Notes: generated by a model not told the origin, from the sequence alone. Counted from the stretch's first letter, positions 28,560-37,739 are shown. The stretch: 64,000 bases of DNA from Pseudovibrio sp. JCM 19062 (GCA_001310715.1 BAXV01000003.1:62001-126000); one strand, 5' to 3'. Numbers and translations are program-made.

Positions 28560-29051
28560 ATGATCGATAGGATCGACCGTCGCATTCTGTCCATTCTACA
28601 AGAAGACAGCACCGTTCCGGTAGCTGAGATCGGCCGTCGCGTTGGTTTGTCAACCACCCCATGCTGGCGCCGTATCCAGAAGATGGAAGAGGACGGGGTC
28701 ATCACCCGCCGCGTTGCTGTGCTTGACCCAAAGAAGGTCAACGCCAAAGTCACCGCCTTCGTAGCCATCACCACCAACCAGCACACAGACGACTGGCTGC
28801 GCAAATTCGCCGATGTGATCCGCGAGTTTCCCGAGGTGGTGGAATTTTACCGCATGGCCGGACAGGTGGACTACCTGCTGCGCGTCGCAGTGCCGGACAT
28901 TGATGCCTATGACGATTTCTATAAGCGGCTGATTGCCAAGGTAGATATCGCGGACGTCTCCACCACCTTCGCCATGGAGCAGATCAAGTACACAACTGAA
29001 CTGCCGCTCTCTTATATCATCGCCGAAAAGCCAAAATCGAACATGTCATAA
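28560..29051 (+). CDS. Lrp/AsnC-family transcriptional regulator
   Basis: Intact 163-residue regulator. The HTH includes VPVAEIGRRVGLSTTPCWRR, and the RAM domain has FPEVVEFYRMAGQVDYLLRV, the usual amino-acid-binding turn. GGGAGATAGGGG lies just before the ATG. It stands alone with a terminator after it. The STTPCWRRIQ signature is that of the BkdR/Lrp subgroup that regulates nearby amino acid genes, but no obvious target is adjacent on this strand. Confidence 0.9.
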   Translation: MIDRIDRRILSILQEDSTVPVAEIGRRVGLSTTPCWRRIQKMEEDGVITRRVAVLDPKKVNAKVTAFVAITTNQHTDDWLRKFADVIREFPEVVEFYRMAGQVDYLLRVAVPDIDAYDDFYKRLIAKVDIADVSTTFAMEQIKYTTELPLSYIIAEKPKSNMS

Positions 29052-29076
29052 AGTCTGTTTGCTAAAGCTGAGAATT

Positions 29077-29106
29077 AAAGCCCCGGTCAAGCTGATCGGG
29101 GCTTTG
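29077..29106. terminator. Terminator after second AsnC gene
   Basis: Stem AAAGCCCCG / CGGGGCTTT with a short loop, between convergent genes. Confidence 0.85.
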
Positions 29107-29118
29107 TGTTACAAGCAC

Positions 29119-29997
29119 TTACTTCTTGTCAGCATTGTTCAGTCGGGCAAGCAGGCTGGACGTATCCCAGCGATTGCCGCCCATTCCCTGAACTTCCGCG
29201 TAGAACTGATCCACCAGAGCCGTCACAGGTAGCGAGCGCCAACTTCATCAGCGGCCTCCAGGCACATCTTCAGATCCTTGCGCATCCAGTCCACGGCAAA
29301 CCCGTGGTCGAAATTACCGGCACGCATGGTCTCCCAGCGATTTTCCATCTGCCAGGACTGAGCCGCTCCACCACGCACTGCAGAAATGGCTTTTTCAATA
29401 TCAAGGTCAGCCTTTTGTGCAAAATGGATCGCCTCGGAAAGGCCCTGCATCAAACCGGCAATACAGATCTGGTTGACCATCTTGGTCTGCTGACCTGCGC
29501 CCACAGACCCCATCAGGCCTGCGAATTTGGCAAAGCAATCAATGAATGGCTTAGCGCGGTTGAAGACCTCTTCCTCACCGCCGATCATGACGGTTAGAAT
29601 GCCCTTCTGAGCGCCAGCCTGTCCGCCGGATACAGGAGCGTCAAGGAATGAAAATCCGCCCGCCCGTGCTTTCTCGTCCAGCTCACGGGCCACCTTTGGA
29701 GATGCTGTTGTGTGATCCACAAAGATCGATCCTGCTTCATGCCGTGAAAGGCGCCATTCTCGCCGGTCGTGACGGAGCGCAAGTCATCATCATTACCTAC
29801 ACACGCAAAAACAATGTCACAGCCCTCAGCAGCTTCCTTGGGGGTCAGGGCGAATGAGCAGTATGCTCCTTTACCCATGCCTCTGCTTTGGCGGTTGTCC
29901 GGTTGTAAACAGTAACGTCGTGACCGCCACGAGAGGCGAGATAACCTGCCATTGGGAATCCCATGACACCCAAACCAATAAACGCGACTTTTGCCAT
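29119..29997 (-). CDS. 3-hydroxyisobutyrate dehydrogenase-family oxidoreductase
   Basis: Beta-hydroxyacid dehydrogenase of about 293 residues. The N-terminal Rossmann motif is VAFIGLGVMGFPMAGYLASR, the substrate motif DAPVSGGQAGAQKGILTVMI, and the catalytic lysine lies in GAGQQTKMVNQ. These features fit 3-hydroxyisobutyrate dehydrogenase or 2-hydroxy-3-oxopropionate reductase. Start at 29997 after AGGAAA. Breaks near 29865, 29733 and 29226 each fit one missing base; the last restores VTALVDQFYAEVQGMGGNRW and the end at 29119. A role in valine breakdown would link it with mmsA, but the genes are 26 kb apart. Confidence 0.87.
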
Positions 29998-30085
29998 CGG
30001 ATTTTCCTTGTATTCTTGAATCAAAGCGCCGCCACACTATCAGTTCCACACTGAGATACCACGCAAAATGATGGAGTGCCTTAAC

Positions 30086-30119
30086 GAAAAAAAAGCGCAG
30101 GTCCTGAGGCCTGCGCTTT
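30086..30119 (-). terminator. Terminator of the amino acid ABC transporter operon
   Basis: On the minus strand, stem AAAGCGCAGGCCTCAGGACCTGCGCTTT followed by a long T run. It lies 26 bases after the last permease gene, so no ATPase gene follows in this transcript. Confidence 0.9.
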
Positions 30120-30144
30120 CATGTGTTCGTTTCTGCCCTATGGC

Positions 30145-31061
30145 TTATCGTTTCAGGTGGCGCGTCAAACGAGCCTCGATACGATCCCACGCCCGGCGCA
30201 GTGTTTCCACCATAACCAGATAGCAATTGCCGCCCATACATACGCCTGGAAGTCATAGGTTCGTGAGAACGCGCGCCGTGTCTCACCCATCAGGTCGTAG
30301 ATGGTAATGATCGCAACGATTGCGGAGCCCTTGATCATCAGGATGATCTCGTTGCCATAAGGGCGCAGAGAAACGATCAAAGCCTGCGGAAGAATGATTT
30401 TCCAGAAGGTCAACCATTTCGGAAGACCAAGCGCGGAGGCCGCTTCCCACTGGCCCTTGGCAACGTTCTCGATGGAGCCACGTAGGATTTCCACTTGATA
30501 GGCGGCGGTGTTCAGTGTGAATGCCAGAACCGCACAGTTCCACGCATCACGGAAGAACCACCACATATCAACGGATTGCAGTGGCTCACGGAACGTACCT
30601 GCGCCGTAATAGATCAGGAACACCTGTGCGAGCAGGGGAGTGCCACGGAAGAAATAAACATAGCCATAGGCAATGCCGCCCAGAATACGGCTCTTGCTCA
30701 TCCGCATGAAGGTCATGGGAATGGAGAGCATAACACCCAGCAGCATGGAAGCACCAACAAGCTGCAGTGTTACAATGAAGCCTGAAACGAATTTCTCACC
30801 GTACCTGCTCAAAAATGTCGCGTTGTGGGTGATGGAAACCGGCAGCAAACCGTCTCCGCCAAATACCAGTGCAACATGGTTTGAATTCAGCAAGAACCAC
30901 ACAATACCAAGGCCAGCGGCAATCCACAGAGTCAACCATGTGGTGCCAGCAATACGCGTTGGCGTCCATGGCCGCGATGTGGGAGCAGGAGGAGGGGCTT
31001 TTGCCTCAATAATCTCGGACTGCACGAAGCTTCCCGGAGTTCCCGTAGAAACATCACTCAT
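30145..31061 (-). CDS. Polar amino acid ABC transporter permease (HisM-like)
   Basis: Inner membrane permease of about 305 residues for uptake of polar or basic amino acids. It has an unusual proline-rich cytoplasmic N-terminus (APPPAPTSRPWTPTR) before the first helix. The core has FRGTPLLAQVFLIYYGAG and the EAA loop EAASALGLPKWLTFWKIILP, where the ATPase docks. The frame breaks near 30223; the corrected end is MVETLRRAWDRIEARLTRHL, stopping at 30145. Its start overlaps the stop of the HisQ-like gene by four bases. No ATPase (HisP-type) gene occurs in the window. Confidence 0.9.
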
Positions 31062-31767
31062 CTGGAAGTCTCCCCGCGTTTAGCCCAGGACTCAAGGCGG
31101 GAAATGCCACCGGAAGAAATGATCGCCAGTACAAGATAGATCGCGCAGGCAACAGAGAAGAACAGGAACGGCTCTTTGGTTGTACGCGCTGCCATGTTGG
31201 AATAGCGAATAATGTCCGCCAGACCGATAATGGAGACCAGAGAGGTTTCTTTCAGCAAGATCAGCACAAGTTGCTCAGCGCAGGCAGGGACAGGCGAACC
31301 AGCTGCGGCAGGATAACCAGACGCATGGTGTGCACGTATCCCAGACCCAGCGCATTAGCGCCTTCATACTGACCTTTGTTGATCGCGCGGAAAGCAGATA
31401 GGAATGCCTCGGAAGCGTAAGAAGAAAACACAAGTGACAGGGCAATCATACCTGCCAGAAATGCGTTCACCTCAAAATAGACCTCTCCAAACAGAGCAAG
31501 CACCTGTTGAATGAGGATCTGACCGCCGTAATAGACGAGAAAAAGGGTAAGGAGCTCTGGAAGGCCCCGAAAGAGTGTTGTGTAAATGTTGGCCGCGGCG
31601 CGCAGAGAAGGCTCTTCGGACTTCTTCGCAAGCGCCAGCAGAAAGCCTAAAAGCAAGCCAATGGGAAGGCTTGCCAAAGCAAGGGAGACGGTCATGACAA
31701 CGCCACGCGCTATCTCGTCACCCCATCCCATGTCCCCAAAGGACAAGAGTGTAAGCATTTCATTCAT
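31058..31767 (-). CDS. Polar amino acid ABC transporter permease (HisQ-like)
   Basis: Partner permease of about 236 residues. It has five helices, FRGLPELLTLFLVYYGGQ, and the EAA loop EGANALGLGYVHTMRLVILP. The frame breaks near 31264, where one G is missing (TTGTG-CTGATC), then reads LILLKETSLVSIIGLADIIR, typical of the family C-terminal half. It starts 77 bases after the nearest binding-protein gene, and a strong hairpin sits in that gap. It is coupled to the HisM-like gene. Confidence 0.9.
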
Positions 31768-31794
31768 TACGGGGATTGCCCCTATTCTTTTTAG

Positions 31795-31820
31795 AACGGC
31801 GGGAAATTTGTCCCGCCGTT
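31795..31820 (-). promoter_or_regulatory. Intercistronic hairpin between binding protein and permeases
   Basis: Ten-base perfect stem AACGGCGGGA / TCCCGCCGTT with a six-base loop and no U run on the transcribed strand. It lies between the binding-protein stop and the first permease start. Such hairpins usually protect the upstream message or limit read-through, so that binding protein outnumbers permease. Confidence 0.7.
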
Positions 31821-31844
31821 AGAGTGTATTGCAGCTTGATGCCA

Positions 31845-32619
31845 TCACTCTCCGTAGGCATCAAAGTCGAAATATTTGTCGTTGATCTCTTTGTACTTTC
31901 CATTCTCCCTTAAAGCAATAACCGCTTTGGAGAATAGGTCTGCCAATCTTGGTCGCTCTTACGAACACCAACGCCAACGCCTTCACCGTGGATCTCTGGA
32001 ATAGCCGCCATGGTACCCAGAAGTTTACAGCAGTTGCCGTCATCTGAGTCCAGCCATTCGGAAAGAACAACTACGTCATCGACCACAGCGTCAAGTCTAC
32101 CGCTTTCCAGATCCAGTTTATATTCATCAGCAGTAGGGTACAAAGACACTTCTGAGCTAGTCAGAACGTCTTCAGCAAACACTGCGTGTGTCGCACCAGC
32201 CTGTGCACCTACAAGTGCACCGTCCATGCCCTCAACTGTGGCCTCGGTGATTGTGCTGTCTTTTGGCACTGCCACAGCTGGAGGAGTTTGGTAGTACTTC
32301 TCAGAAAACTGAATGCGCTGCTTCCGCTCTGGCGTGATGGACATGGAGGCCATGATCGTGTCGTACTTGCCTGCGACCAGACCCGGGATCAGGCCGTCAA
32401 AGTCAACAGGCATCCATTCACATTCAACCTTCATCTCTGCACAAAGCGCGTTGCCCAGATCAATTTCAAAGCCAGTCAGGTTTCCATCAGCAGTGGTGTA
32501 AGCAAATGGAGGGTATGAGCTTCAGTGCCAATTCGGACCGTGGTCCATTCCTTTGCCTGTACCTGTGTAGAAGCAAGAAGTGCGAGTGTTGCTACAGAAG
32601 CAAAGCGCATGAAGCCCAT
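31845..32619 (-). CDS. Amino acid ABC transporter binding protein, copy 1
   Basis: Periplasmic receptor of about 259 residues of the lysine/arginine/ornithine/histidine type (SBP family 3). Signal peptide MGFMRFASVATLALLASTQV. The ligand pocket motif is GSYPPFAYTTADGNLTGFEI after repair of one missing G near 32521. GLVAGKYDTIMASMSITPER and GVRKSDQD follow, and the end FDFDAYGE is restored by a second repair near 31938. Start at 32619 behind AAAGGGG. It is the last of three tandem paralogs and closest to the permeases. About half of its residues match copies 2 and 3 by eye. Confidence 0.92.
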
Positions 32620-32644
32620 GTGTAGTCCCCTTTGTGAATTTTTG

Positions 32645-32671
32645 GCAGGGGTCATCACGATGGCTCCCTGC
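32645..32671 (-). promoter_or_regulatory. Leader stem-loop before binding-protein copy 1
   Basis: Read on the transcript, CCCCGGCTATGCAGGG then about 15 bases then CCCCTGCCAA. The stem is GCAGGG/CCCTGC. It ends 25 bases before the start codon and is followed by A-rich sequence, so it is not a terminator. Matching elements precede copies 2 and 3. Confidence 0.6.
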
Positions 32672-32872
32672 ATAGCCGGGGCGCATCTTTAAATGGATGA
32701 ATGCAGATTACAACCTATTTGAGTAGGGGTGTCTGCAAAAAAATTGCCAATACAATCCATCTTGAGAGGAGGAAGTTTCCATATTGATCGGTTTTGGGTT
32801 TACTCAATCCCCAAAACGGTGATGCATCACGGAAACTTTCCCCAGTTTCGCCTCTTTTTTTCTCGTCAGCGC

Positions 32873-33648
32873 TTATTCGCCGTAAGCGTCCTGTGAGAAG
32901 TACTTGTCGTTGATGGTCTTATAGGTGCCGTTGGCACGGATCGCGAGAATTGCTTCTGAGAAGCGGTCCGCCAGCTCTTCCTGACCTTTGCGAACACCAA
33001 CGCCAATGCCTTGTCCATGCAGCTCTGGCTGGATCGGCAATGAACCAATGATCTTGCAGCAGGAGCCATCTTCAGAATCAAGCCAGCTCTGCAGAACACC
33101 AAGATCGTCAATCACTGCATCCAGTCGGCCATTTTCGATGTCCAGCTTATACTCTTCCGAGGTCGGGTACAGGGAGATATCAGAATCTGTGTAGATTTCT
33201 TCAGCAACAACAGAGTGGGTCGTACCGCCCTGCGCACCAATCAGCAGGCCATCCAATGCTTCCGGAGTGATCTCGGTAACCGGAGAATCTTTAGGCACTG
33301 CAATGGTTGATGGTGTGTTGTAGTAGCTGCGTGAGAACGAAATGCGTTCAAGGCGCTCCTCTGTAATAGACATGCTGGCGATGATTGCATCGTATTTACC
33401 GGAAACGAGACCCGGGATCATGCCGTCCCATTCCTGCGTGCCCCATTCACATTCAATCTTCATCTCTGCGCAAAGTGCGTTGCCAATCTCAACATCAAAT
33501 CCGGTCAGAACACCATCTGAACCGGTGTAGTTGAAAGGAGGGTAAGCGCCTCGGTGGCAATACGCAGTTTGGTGATCTCTTCTGCATGAAGGGCAGAAGC
33601 AGCGGTGAAGCTCATAAGTGTGGCAAGTGCCATGCGGGCAAAAGACAT
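32873..33648 (-). CDS. Amino acid ABC transporter binding protein, copy 2
   Basis: Paralog of copy 1, about 259 residues. Signal peptide MSFARMALATLMSFTAASAL. Pocket motif GAYPPFNYTGSDGVLTGFDV after repair of a missing G near 33551, at the same alignment position as one of the breaks in copy 1. GLVSGKYDAIIASMSITEER and GVGVRKGQEELADRFSEAIL follow, ending SQDAYGE. SKDSPVTE-type replacements in the lobe-2 ligand loop (PKDSPVTEITPEALDG) differ from copy 3, so ligand preference may differ. Start at 33648; the ribosome site is AAGGA. Confidence 0.92.
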
Positions 33649-33670
33649 CTGTGTATCCTTGTTCTTTTTG

Positions 33671-33699
33671 GCAGAGCACTCATTTTGGTGGTGCTCTGC
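33671..33699 (-). promoter_or_regulatory. Leader stem-loop before binding-protein copy 2
   Basis: On the transcript, AATGCAGAGCAC, an 11-base loop, then GTGCTCTGCCAA: a nine-base perfect stem. It ends 22 bases before the start codon. The outer GCAG/CTGC and the following CCAA match copies 1 and 3, while the inner stem pairs differ but still pair. Confidence 0.65.
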
Positions 33700-33943
33700 A
33701 TTTACTGCCAAGGACACTATAAAAAAATAAACAGGACTTCAACTGAAATCACGGTAGTTGCGGAAGAAAAATACACTATATGCCGTTATTGTGAAGTGAT
33801 ATCCGGCAAAATAACGGATTATGTGGAGTATCTAACTCTCCCATGCTGCGGCGAACCGGGAAATCCTACCGTCCTTGCTGGGGAAGTTGCGTAGATAAGC
33901 GTCTCCGGGTAGCACTAGCAACCGACAGATTGACTGTTCAAAC

Positions 33944-33966
33944 GTGCCAGTTTGCCAAATTGGCAC
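33944..33966. promoter_or_regulatory. Palindrome in the gap between binding-protein copies 3 and 2
   Basis: GTGCCAGTTTG C CAAATTGGCAC pairs 10 of 11 bases in each arm. Another AAATTGGCA half-site lies at 33979-33987. It is in the 416-base gap (33649-34064) upstream of copy 2 and could be an operator or part of its promoter. The rest of that gap holds the copy 3 terminator, the copy 2 leader and AT-rich sequence. Confidence 0.4.
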
Positions 33967-33995
33967 AAGGAAACAATCAAATTGGCAAAACAAAA

Positions 33996-34021
33996 CCCCC
34001 GGAAACATATGCTTCCGGGGG
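33996..34021 (-). terminator. Terminator after binding-protein copy 3
   Basis: On the minus strand, CCCCCGGAAG / CTTCCGGGGG-like stem (ACCCCCGGAAGCATATGTTT...GGGGGT) followed by TTTTGTTTTG. It implies that copy 3 can be transcribed separately from copies 2 and 1. Confidence 0.85.
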
Positions 34022-34064
34022 TCTGAAACACGAGCTGATCTCTCAGCTTATCGTCAAGCCAGTC

Positions 34065-34840
34065 TTATTCGCCGTAAACGTCGAACTTGAAGTACTTGTC
34101 GTTGATTTCTTTGTATTTGCCGTTCGCACGCAGAGCTGCAATGCCCTTGGAGAACAGAGCTGCCAGATCTTCGTCGCCCTTACGAACGCCGATGCCAGCG
34201 CCCTTGCCGTGAATTTCTTCAACGGACTGCATGGTGCCAAGGATTTTACAGCAAGAACCCATGTCAGAGCTGACCCACTGGTCAAGAACCATCACGTCGT
34301 CAACGACAGCGTCAACACGGCCGTTCTCTAGGTCAAGTTTGTACTCTTCCGAGGTTGGGTAAAGCGCAACATCGGAACCCTTCAGAACCTCTTCAGCAAA
34401 CTGAGAGTGCGTGGTGCTGCCCTGTGCACCAAGACGAACGCCCTTCAGGCTTCCGCAGTAGCTTCGGTGAGTTCGGAATCTTTGCGAACTGCGATACCTG
34501 GAGGCGTGTTGTAGTACTTCTCGGAGAAGGAGATCTTTTCCATACGCTCCGGAGTGATGGACATGGAAGCAAGAATGGTGTCGTACTTGCCAGCTACCAG
34601 ACCAGGAATGATGCCGTCCCAGTCCTGAGTAACCCATGTACACTCAAGCTTCAGCTCGTCACAAAGAGCGTTACCAATTTCAATATCGAAGCCGGTCAGT
34701 GTGCCGTCAGCGGTGGTGTAGTTGAATGGAGGGTAAGCGCCCTCGGTCCCCATGCGAACTTCTGTCCATTCTTTTGCTTCCGCGCCAGAAACTGCTGCCA
34801 AAGCAATCGCTGCTACTGCTGCCAAACGCATAATACGCAT
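34065..34840 (-). CDS. Amino acid ABC transporter binding protein, copy 3
   Basis: First of three tandem paralogs, about 259 residues. Signal peptide MRIMRLAAVAAIALAAVSGA. Pocket motif GAYPPFNYTTADGTLTGFDI; GLVAGKYDTILASMSITPER and GIGVRKGDEDLAALFSKGIA follow; ends FKFDVYGE. One break near 34455 (one G missing) in the hinge after TEATAEA. Its conserved cysteine pair (LGAQ..., GSCCKILG) is shared with the other copies. It has its own terminator, so three receptors probably feed one permease pair with different regulation. Confidence 0.92.
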
Positions 34841-34866
34841 ATTATGTCCCCGAATTAATTATCTTG

Positions 34867-34893
34867 GCAGGGCTTCTTTAGGTAGGCCCCTGC
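34867..34893 (-). promoter_or_regulatory. Leader stem-loop before binding-protein copy 3
   Basis: On the transcript, CCCGGTTATGCAGGGGC, a loop of about 12 bases, then GCCCTGCCAA. The stem is GCAGGG(G)C / GCCCTGC. It ends 26 bases before the start codon. The CCCGGYTATGCAGGG block is shared almost exactly with copy 1. Confidence 0.6.
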
Positions 34894-35102
34894 ATAACCG
34901 GGTCTCATGTTTCACTAAAAGCATCCGTAGATCAACCTATATAGTAAGCATATTAGGCTAATTATTAGCAAATTTATGATAGCTATCGGCAATATCTTGC
35001 ATTTATTCGCAGCTTTGAGGGCAAACTTATTAAAATTGCAGTCTCAGATCAAAAGGTGAAGAAATACCCTGCTCGCGATTCTGAAAAGGCAAGCAGGTAG
35101 AG

Positions 35103-36352
35103 TTAGCTAAGGCCAATTTCCTCAAAACTGATGAACGGAACCAGATCGCCCTTGCTGACGGATGCAACATCCTCCTTCAATTCAATAAAGCCATCGGCAA
35201 ATGTGAGGGAGGACAAAAGAGCTGATCCGTCACTGTGTACTTGGTTAATTTGAGTGCACCATCCTCAGTCACGCGCCGCCCACGCAGAAACTCGCGTCGG
35301 CCCGTCTTGCGGTTTGTAATCTCAAAGTCAGCACGAATGTATTGCCGTGGTGCACACTTAAAGCCAGAGCCAGCCAGTGCCTCAATCAGCGGGCGGGCAA
35401 GAAACGCAAAGGCCACTGTCGCTGCGACTGGATTGCCCGGCAAGCCGATGAAGACACAGTTCGGCAACTCACCAACCATGAACGGGCGGCCCGGCTTGAC
35501 CGCCAGATGCCAGAAGCTGGTCTTTCCCAGCTTGGAAAGCGTTGCGGAAACAAAATCCTTATCACCACCGCCAGCCCCACCGGAGGTCAGAATGACATCA
35601 CACTCCGTGGAGGCAGCATCCAGCGCAGCTTCTACAGCTTCGCGCTGATCTGCCAGAATACCCAGATCAACCAGTTCAACAGGCAAATTGGCAAGCATAC
35701 CGCGCAGTAGAAAATGGTTGGCGTCAAAGATCTGACCAACCTTGTGCGTCGTTCCCGGACGGATCAACTCGTTGCCGGTCGAGAAGACTCCCACCTTCAA
35801 GCGTCGGTATGTCTTCAGTGTGCCAAGACCAATGGAAGCCGCCGCCGCAATCTCTTGCGGTCGCAGCAAGGTCCCCGCACTCACAATCGGCGCACCTTTG
35901 CGCTGGTCTTCCCCCTTACGGCGGATGTTGCAACCAGCTGCGTAGGGTCGCGAGAGAACTACGCTACGGATTCCACTTGTCTCCGTCACGCTACATTCTT
36001 CTTGCGGAACCACAAAATCCGCCCCTTCCGGCACCGGCGCTCCGGTGAAAATACGAGCGGCTTCTCCCGATTTCAGTGGCGCTTTCGGCACGGAGCCAGC
36101 ATAGATCTCCATAACTGCGGGAAAGGCAGTCTGGTCTCTATGGTCATGCGGCTGGGCAATCGCATAGCCATCCATCGCGGAATTATCCAACCGCGGCAGA
36201 TCGCAAGTAGCAATGATATCTTCGGCAAGAACACGACCATACGCATCGTAGAGCGACGTCTCTTCCGCAGTGACTTTGCAGTGACCTAATCCACGCAAAT
36301 GAGATAGGGCTTCGTCAAAGCTGAGCAAAGGCGTTTTCGTGTTCATGTTCAT
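35103..36352 (-). CDS. moeA: Molybdopterin molybdotransferase
   Basis: Cytoplasmic enzyme of about 417 residues that inserts molybdate into adenylylated molybdopterin. Seen: LPRLDNSAMDGYAIAQP, RIFTGAPVPEGAD, RRKGEDQRKGAPIVSAGTLL, FSTGNELIRPG and ILTSGGAGGGDKDFV, then FIGLPGNPVAATVAF. These are the conserved MoeA blocks in order. The frame breaks near 35230 (one G missing); the corrected end is SLTFADGFIELKEDVASVS and on to the stop at 35103. The ATG at 36346 is an alternative start. It lies about 100 bases after mobA on the same strand, probably one operon. Confidence 0.95.
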
Positions 36353-36453
36353 TCCAAAAAAACTTGAGTGGGTGTTCTTCTTTATTTACCAGAGTCACGC
36401 ACAAGGATTTGGCGAAAATCAAAGATGCCACAAGGATCTGACAATTTTTGCCG

Positions 36454-37095
36454 TTATCGCACCCGTAAACGAGCCAGATGCTCCAGCGCCACTGGAATAT
36501 CCTCCGGCGTATTGATGTTAAAAAACGGATCAACCGCCCGCTGGTGGTCAAACGCGACAATGATAGGTGGATGAGACTGAAAGAAGCCTTTGATACTGCG
36601 TCCGCCATCAAGGAGATACTCTTTCAGCGGACCTGCCAGCGCAACAGGCCACAGCCCAAGCGCAAAATGGTCGCGTTCGCCGCTGGAGCAGATGATCGGG
36701 CGCTCACTATTCGCCTCTTTGTACGATAAAAGCGTCTCAACCATATCTGGAGGGAAAAATGGCGTATCAACGGCCACCGTCATAACGTTATCTGCGTCAG
36801 GGGCGTGTTGTTCCACCCAGCTCAGCGCTGCGTGAATACCAGCTAGCGGTCCAAGATGCCCGCTCAGTTCATCAGCCAGCAACGGGAGTTCCAGGCGTTT
36901 GTGGAGATCACTTGGCTCATTCACGCTAACAATGACCTGTTGCACCTGACCTTGTAGTCGTGCGCTGACATGCTCCAGCAGCGATATCCCGTCGAAGTCC
37001 AACAATGCCTTGTCTGCACCGCCCATGCGCCGGGACTTCCCCCCGCAAAGAACGCAACCGACCACCTTGTTTTGCTCAACCGGCTCAACAGACAT
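36454..37095 (-). CDS. mobA: Molybdenum cofactor guanylyltransferase
   Basis: Intact enzyme of 213 residues that adds GMP to molybdenum cofactor to give the guanine dinucleotide form used by DMSO-reductase-family enzymes. The GTP-binding motif is CVLCGGKSRRMGGADKALL. The DELSGHLGPLAGIHAALSW block and the metal aspartate in VAVDTPFFPP are clear; INTPEDIP near the C-terminus is conserved. It stands upstream of moeA. mobB is not found next to it. Confidence 0.95.
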   Translation of the reverse strand: MSVEPVEQNKVVGCVLCGGKSRRMGGADKALLDFDGISLLEHVSARLQGQVQQVIVSVNEPSDLHKRLELPLLADELSGHLGPLAGIHAALSWVEQHAPDADNVMTVAVDTPFFPPDMVETLLSYKEANSERPIICSSGERDHFALGLWPVALAGPLKEYLLDGGRSIKGFFQSHPPIIVAFDHQRAVDPFFNINTPEDIPVALEHLARLRVR

Positions 37096-37188
37096 GCTTG
37101 AATTCCAACTTCAATCTCTGGAGTAAATTACCAGAGTACTTGTGAAACAGGATAGAGCAGGGTGCAAAGCCTCTTCCACCCCAAACCA

Positions 37189-37236
37189 CAAAAAAACGCT
37201 CCTAAAGGCAGTGGGAGGAGAGTTGCCTTTAAGAGC
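37189..37236 (-). terminator. Terminator after BLUF gene
   Basis: On the minus strand, CGCTCTTAAAGGCA, a 13-base loop, TGCCTTTAGGAGCG, then T7. It separates the BLUF gene from mobA. Confidence 0.88.
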
Positions 37237-37286
37237 GCCAGAGAGTGGCGCGTATGCCACCTTGGGAAACAAGTGCTGTTGTTACA

Positions 37287-37739
37287 TCAGGCAAGCCGGT
37301 TGGTGAGCTGGCTTTCACTCATATTCATCGAGAGCAGCAGAAGCAGCTCCATCACCTCTTCACCGCAGGTGCGATCAGGGTGTGCAAGCAGATTGCCGAG
37401 GAAACCTGGATGAGTCCGGCCAGCGTCCTCGCGCAGGTCGCAAAAATGCATCCAGCTGTTGTGAAAGAGCCTGAAATCCTGCTCTTCATTGGAAAGAACA
37501 GTCAGGTCGGAGTGACGTTTGTCTTCAAGCACACACTCAAACGTACGTTTAACGGACGGCCATGGACCTTCCAGTAACTGAAAAACGTGATTGTCTGTGA
37601 GGATAAGAGCGCCAGTAACTCCTGCCATGGAGTTGATGCGCCGAATCCGCGTCAGCGACCGCTCAACTTCCTCATCAAGGCCATATCGAAGTGCAGGCCA
37701 ATGAATGCGGCTGCGATAACATAACTGCGTGACACTCAT
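37287..37739 (-). CDS. BLUF-domain blue-light photoreceptor
   Basis: Intact 150-residue single-domain BLUF (FAD-binding blue-light sensor). The photoactive residues are all visible: Tyr8 in QLCYRSR, Asn36 in RINSMAGVTGAL, Gln54 in VFQLLEGP, and Trp96 in NSWMHF. A C-terminal helical tail of about 45 residues follows (GEEVMELLLLLSMNMSES), with no enzyme domain. The start at 37739 has a near-perfect AGGAGG site; the longer form from 37775 is unlikely. Short BLUF proteins signal through a protein partner, but no obvious partner is adjacent. It is flanked by terminators on both sides and so transcribed alone. Confidence 0.92.
   Translation of the reverse strand: MSVTQLCYRSRIHWPALRYGLDEEVERSLTRIRRINSMAGVTGALILTDNHVFQLLEGPWPSVKRTFECVLEDKRHSDLTVLSNEEQDFRLFHNSWMHFCDLREDAGRTHPGFLGNLLAHPDRTCGEEVMELLLLLSMNMSESQLTNRLA

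Noticed and set aside
36353..36453. A mobB gene between mobA and moeA
   Set aside because: The gap is only about 100 bases and shows no P-loop; mobB must be elsewhere or absent.
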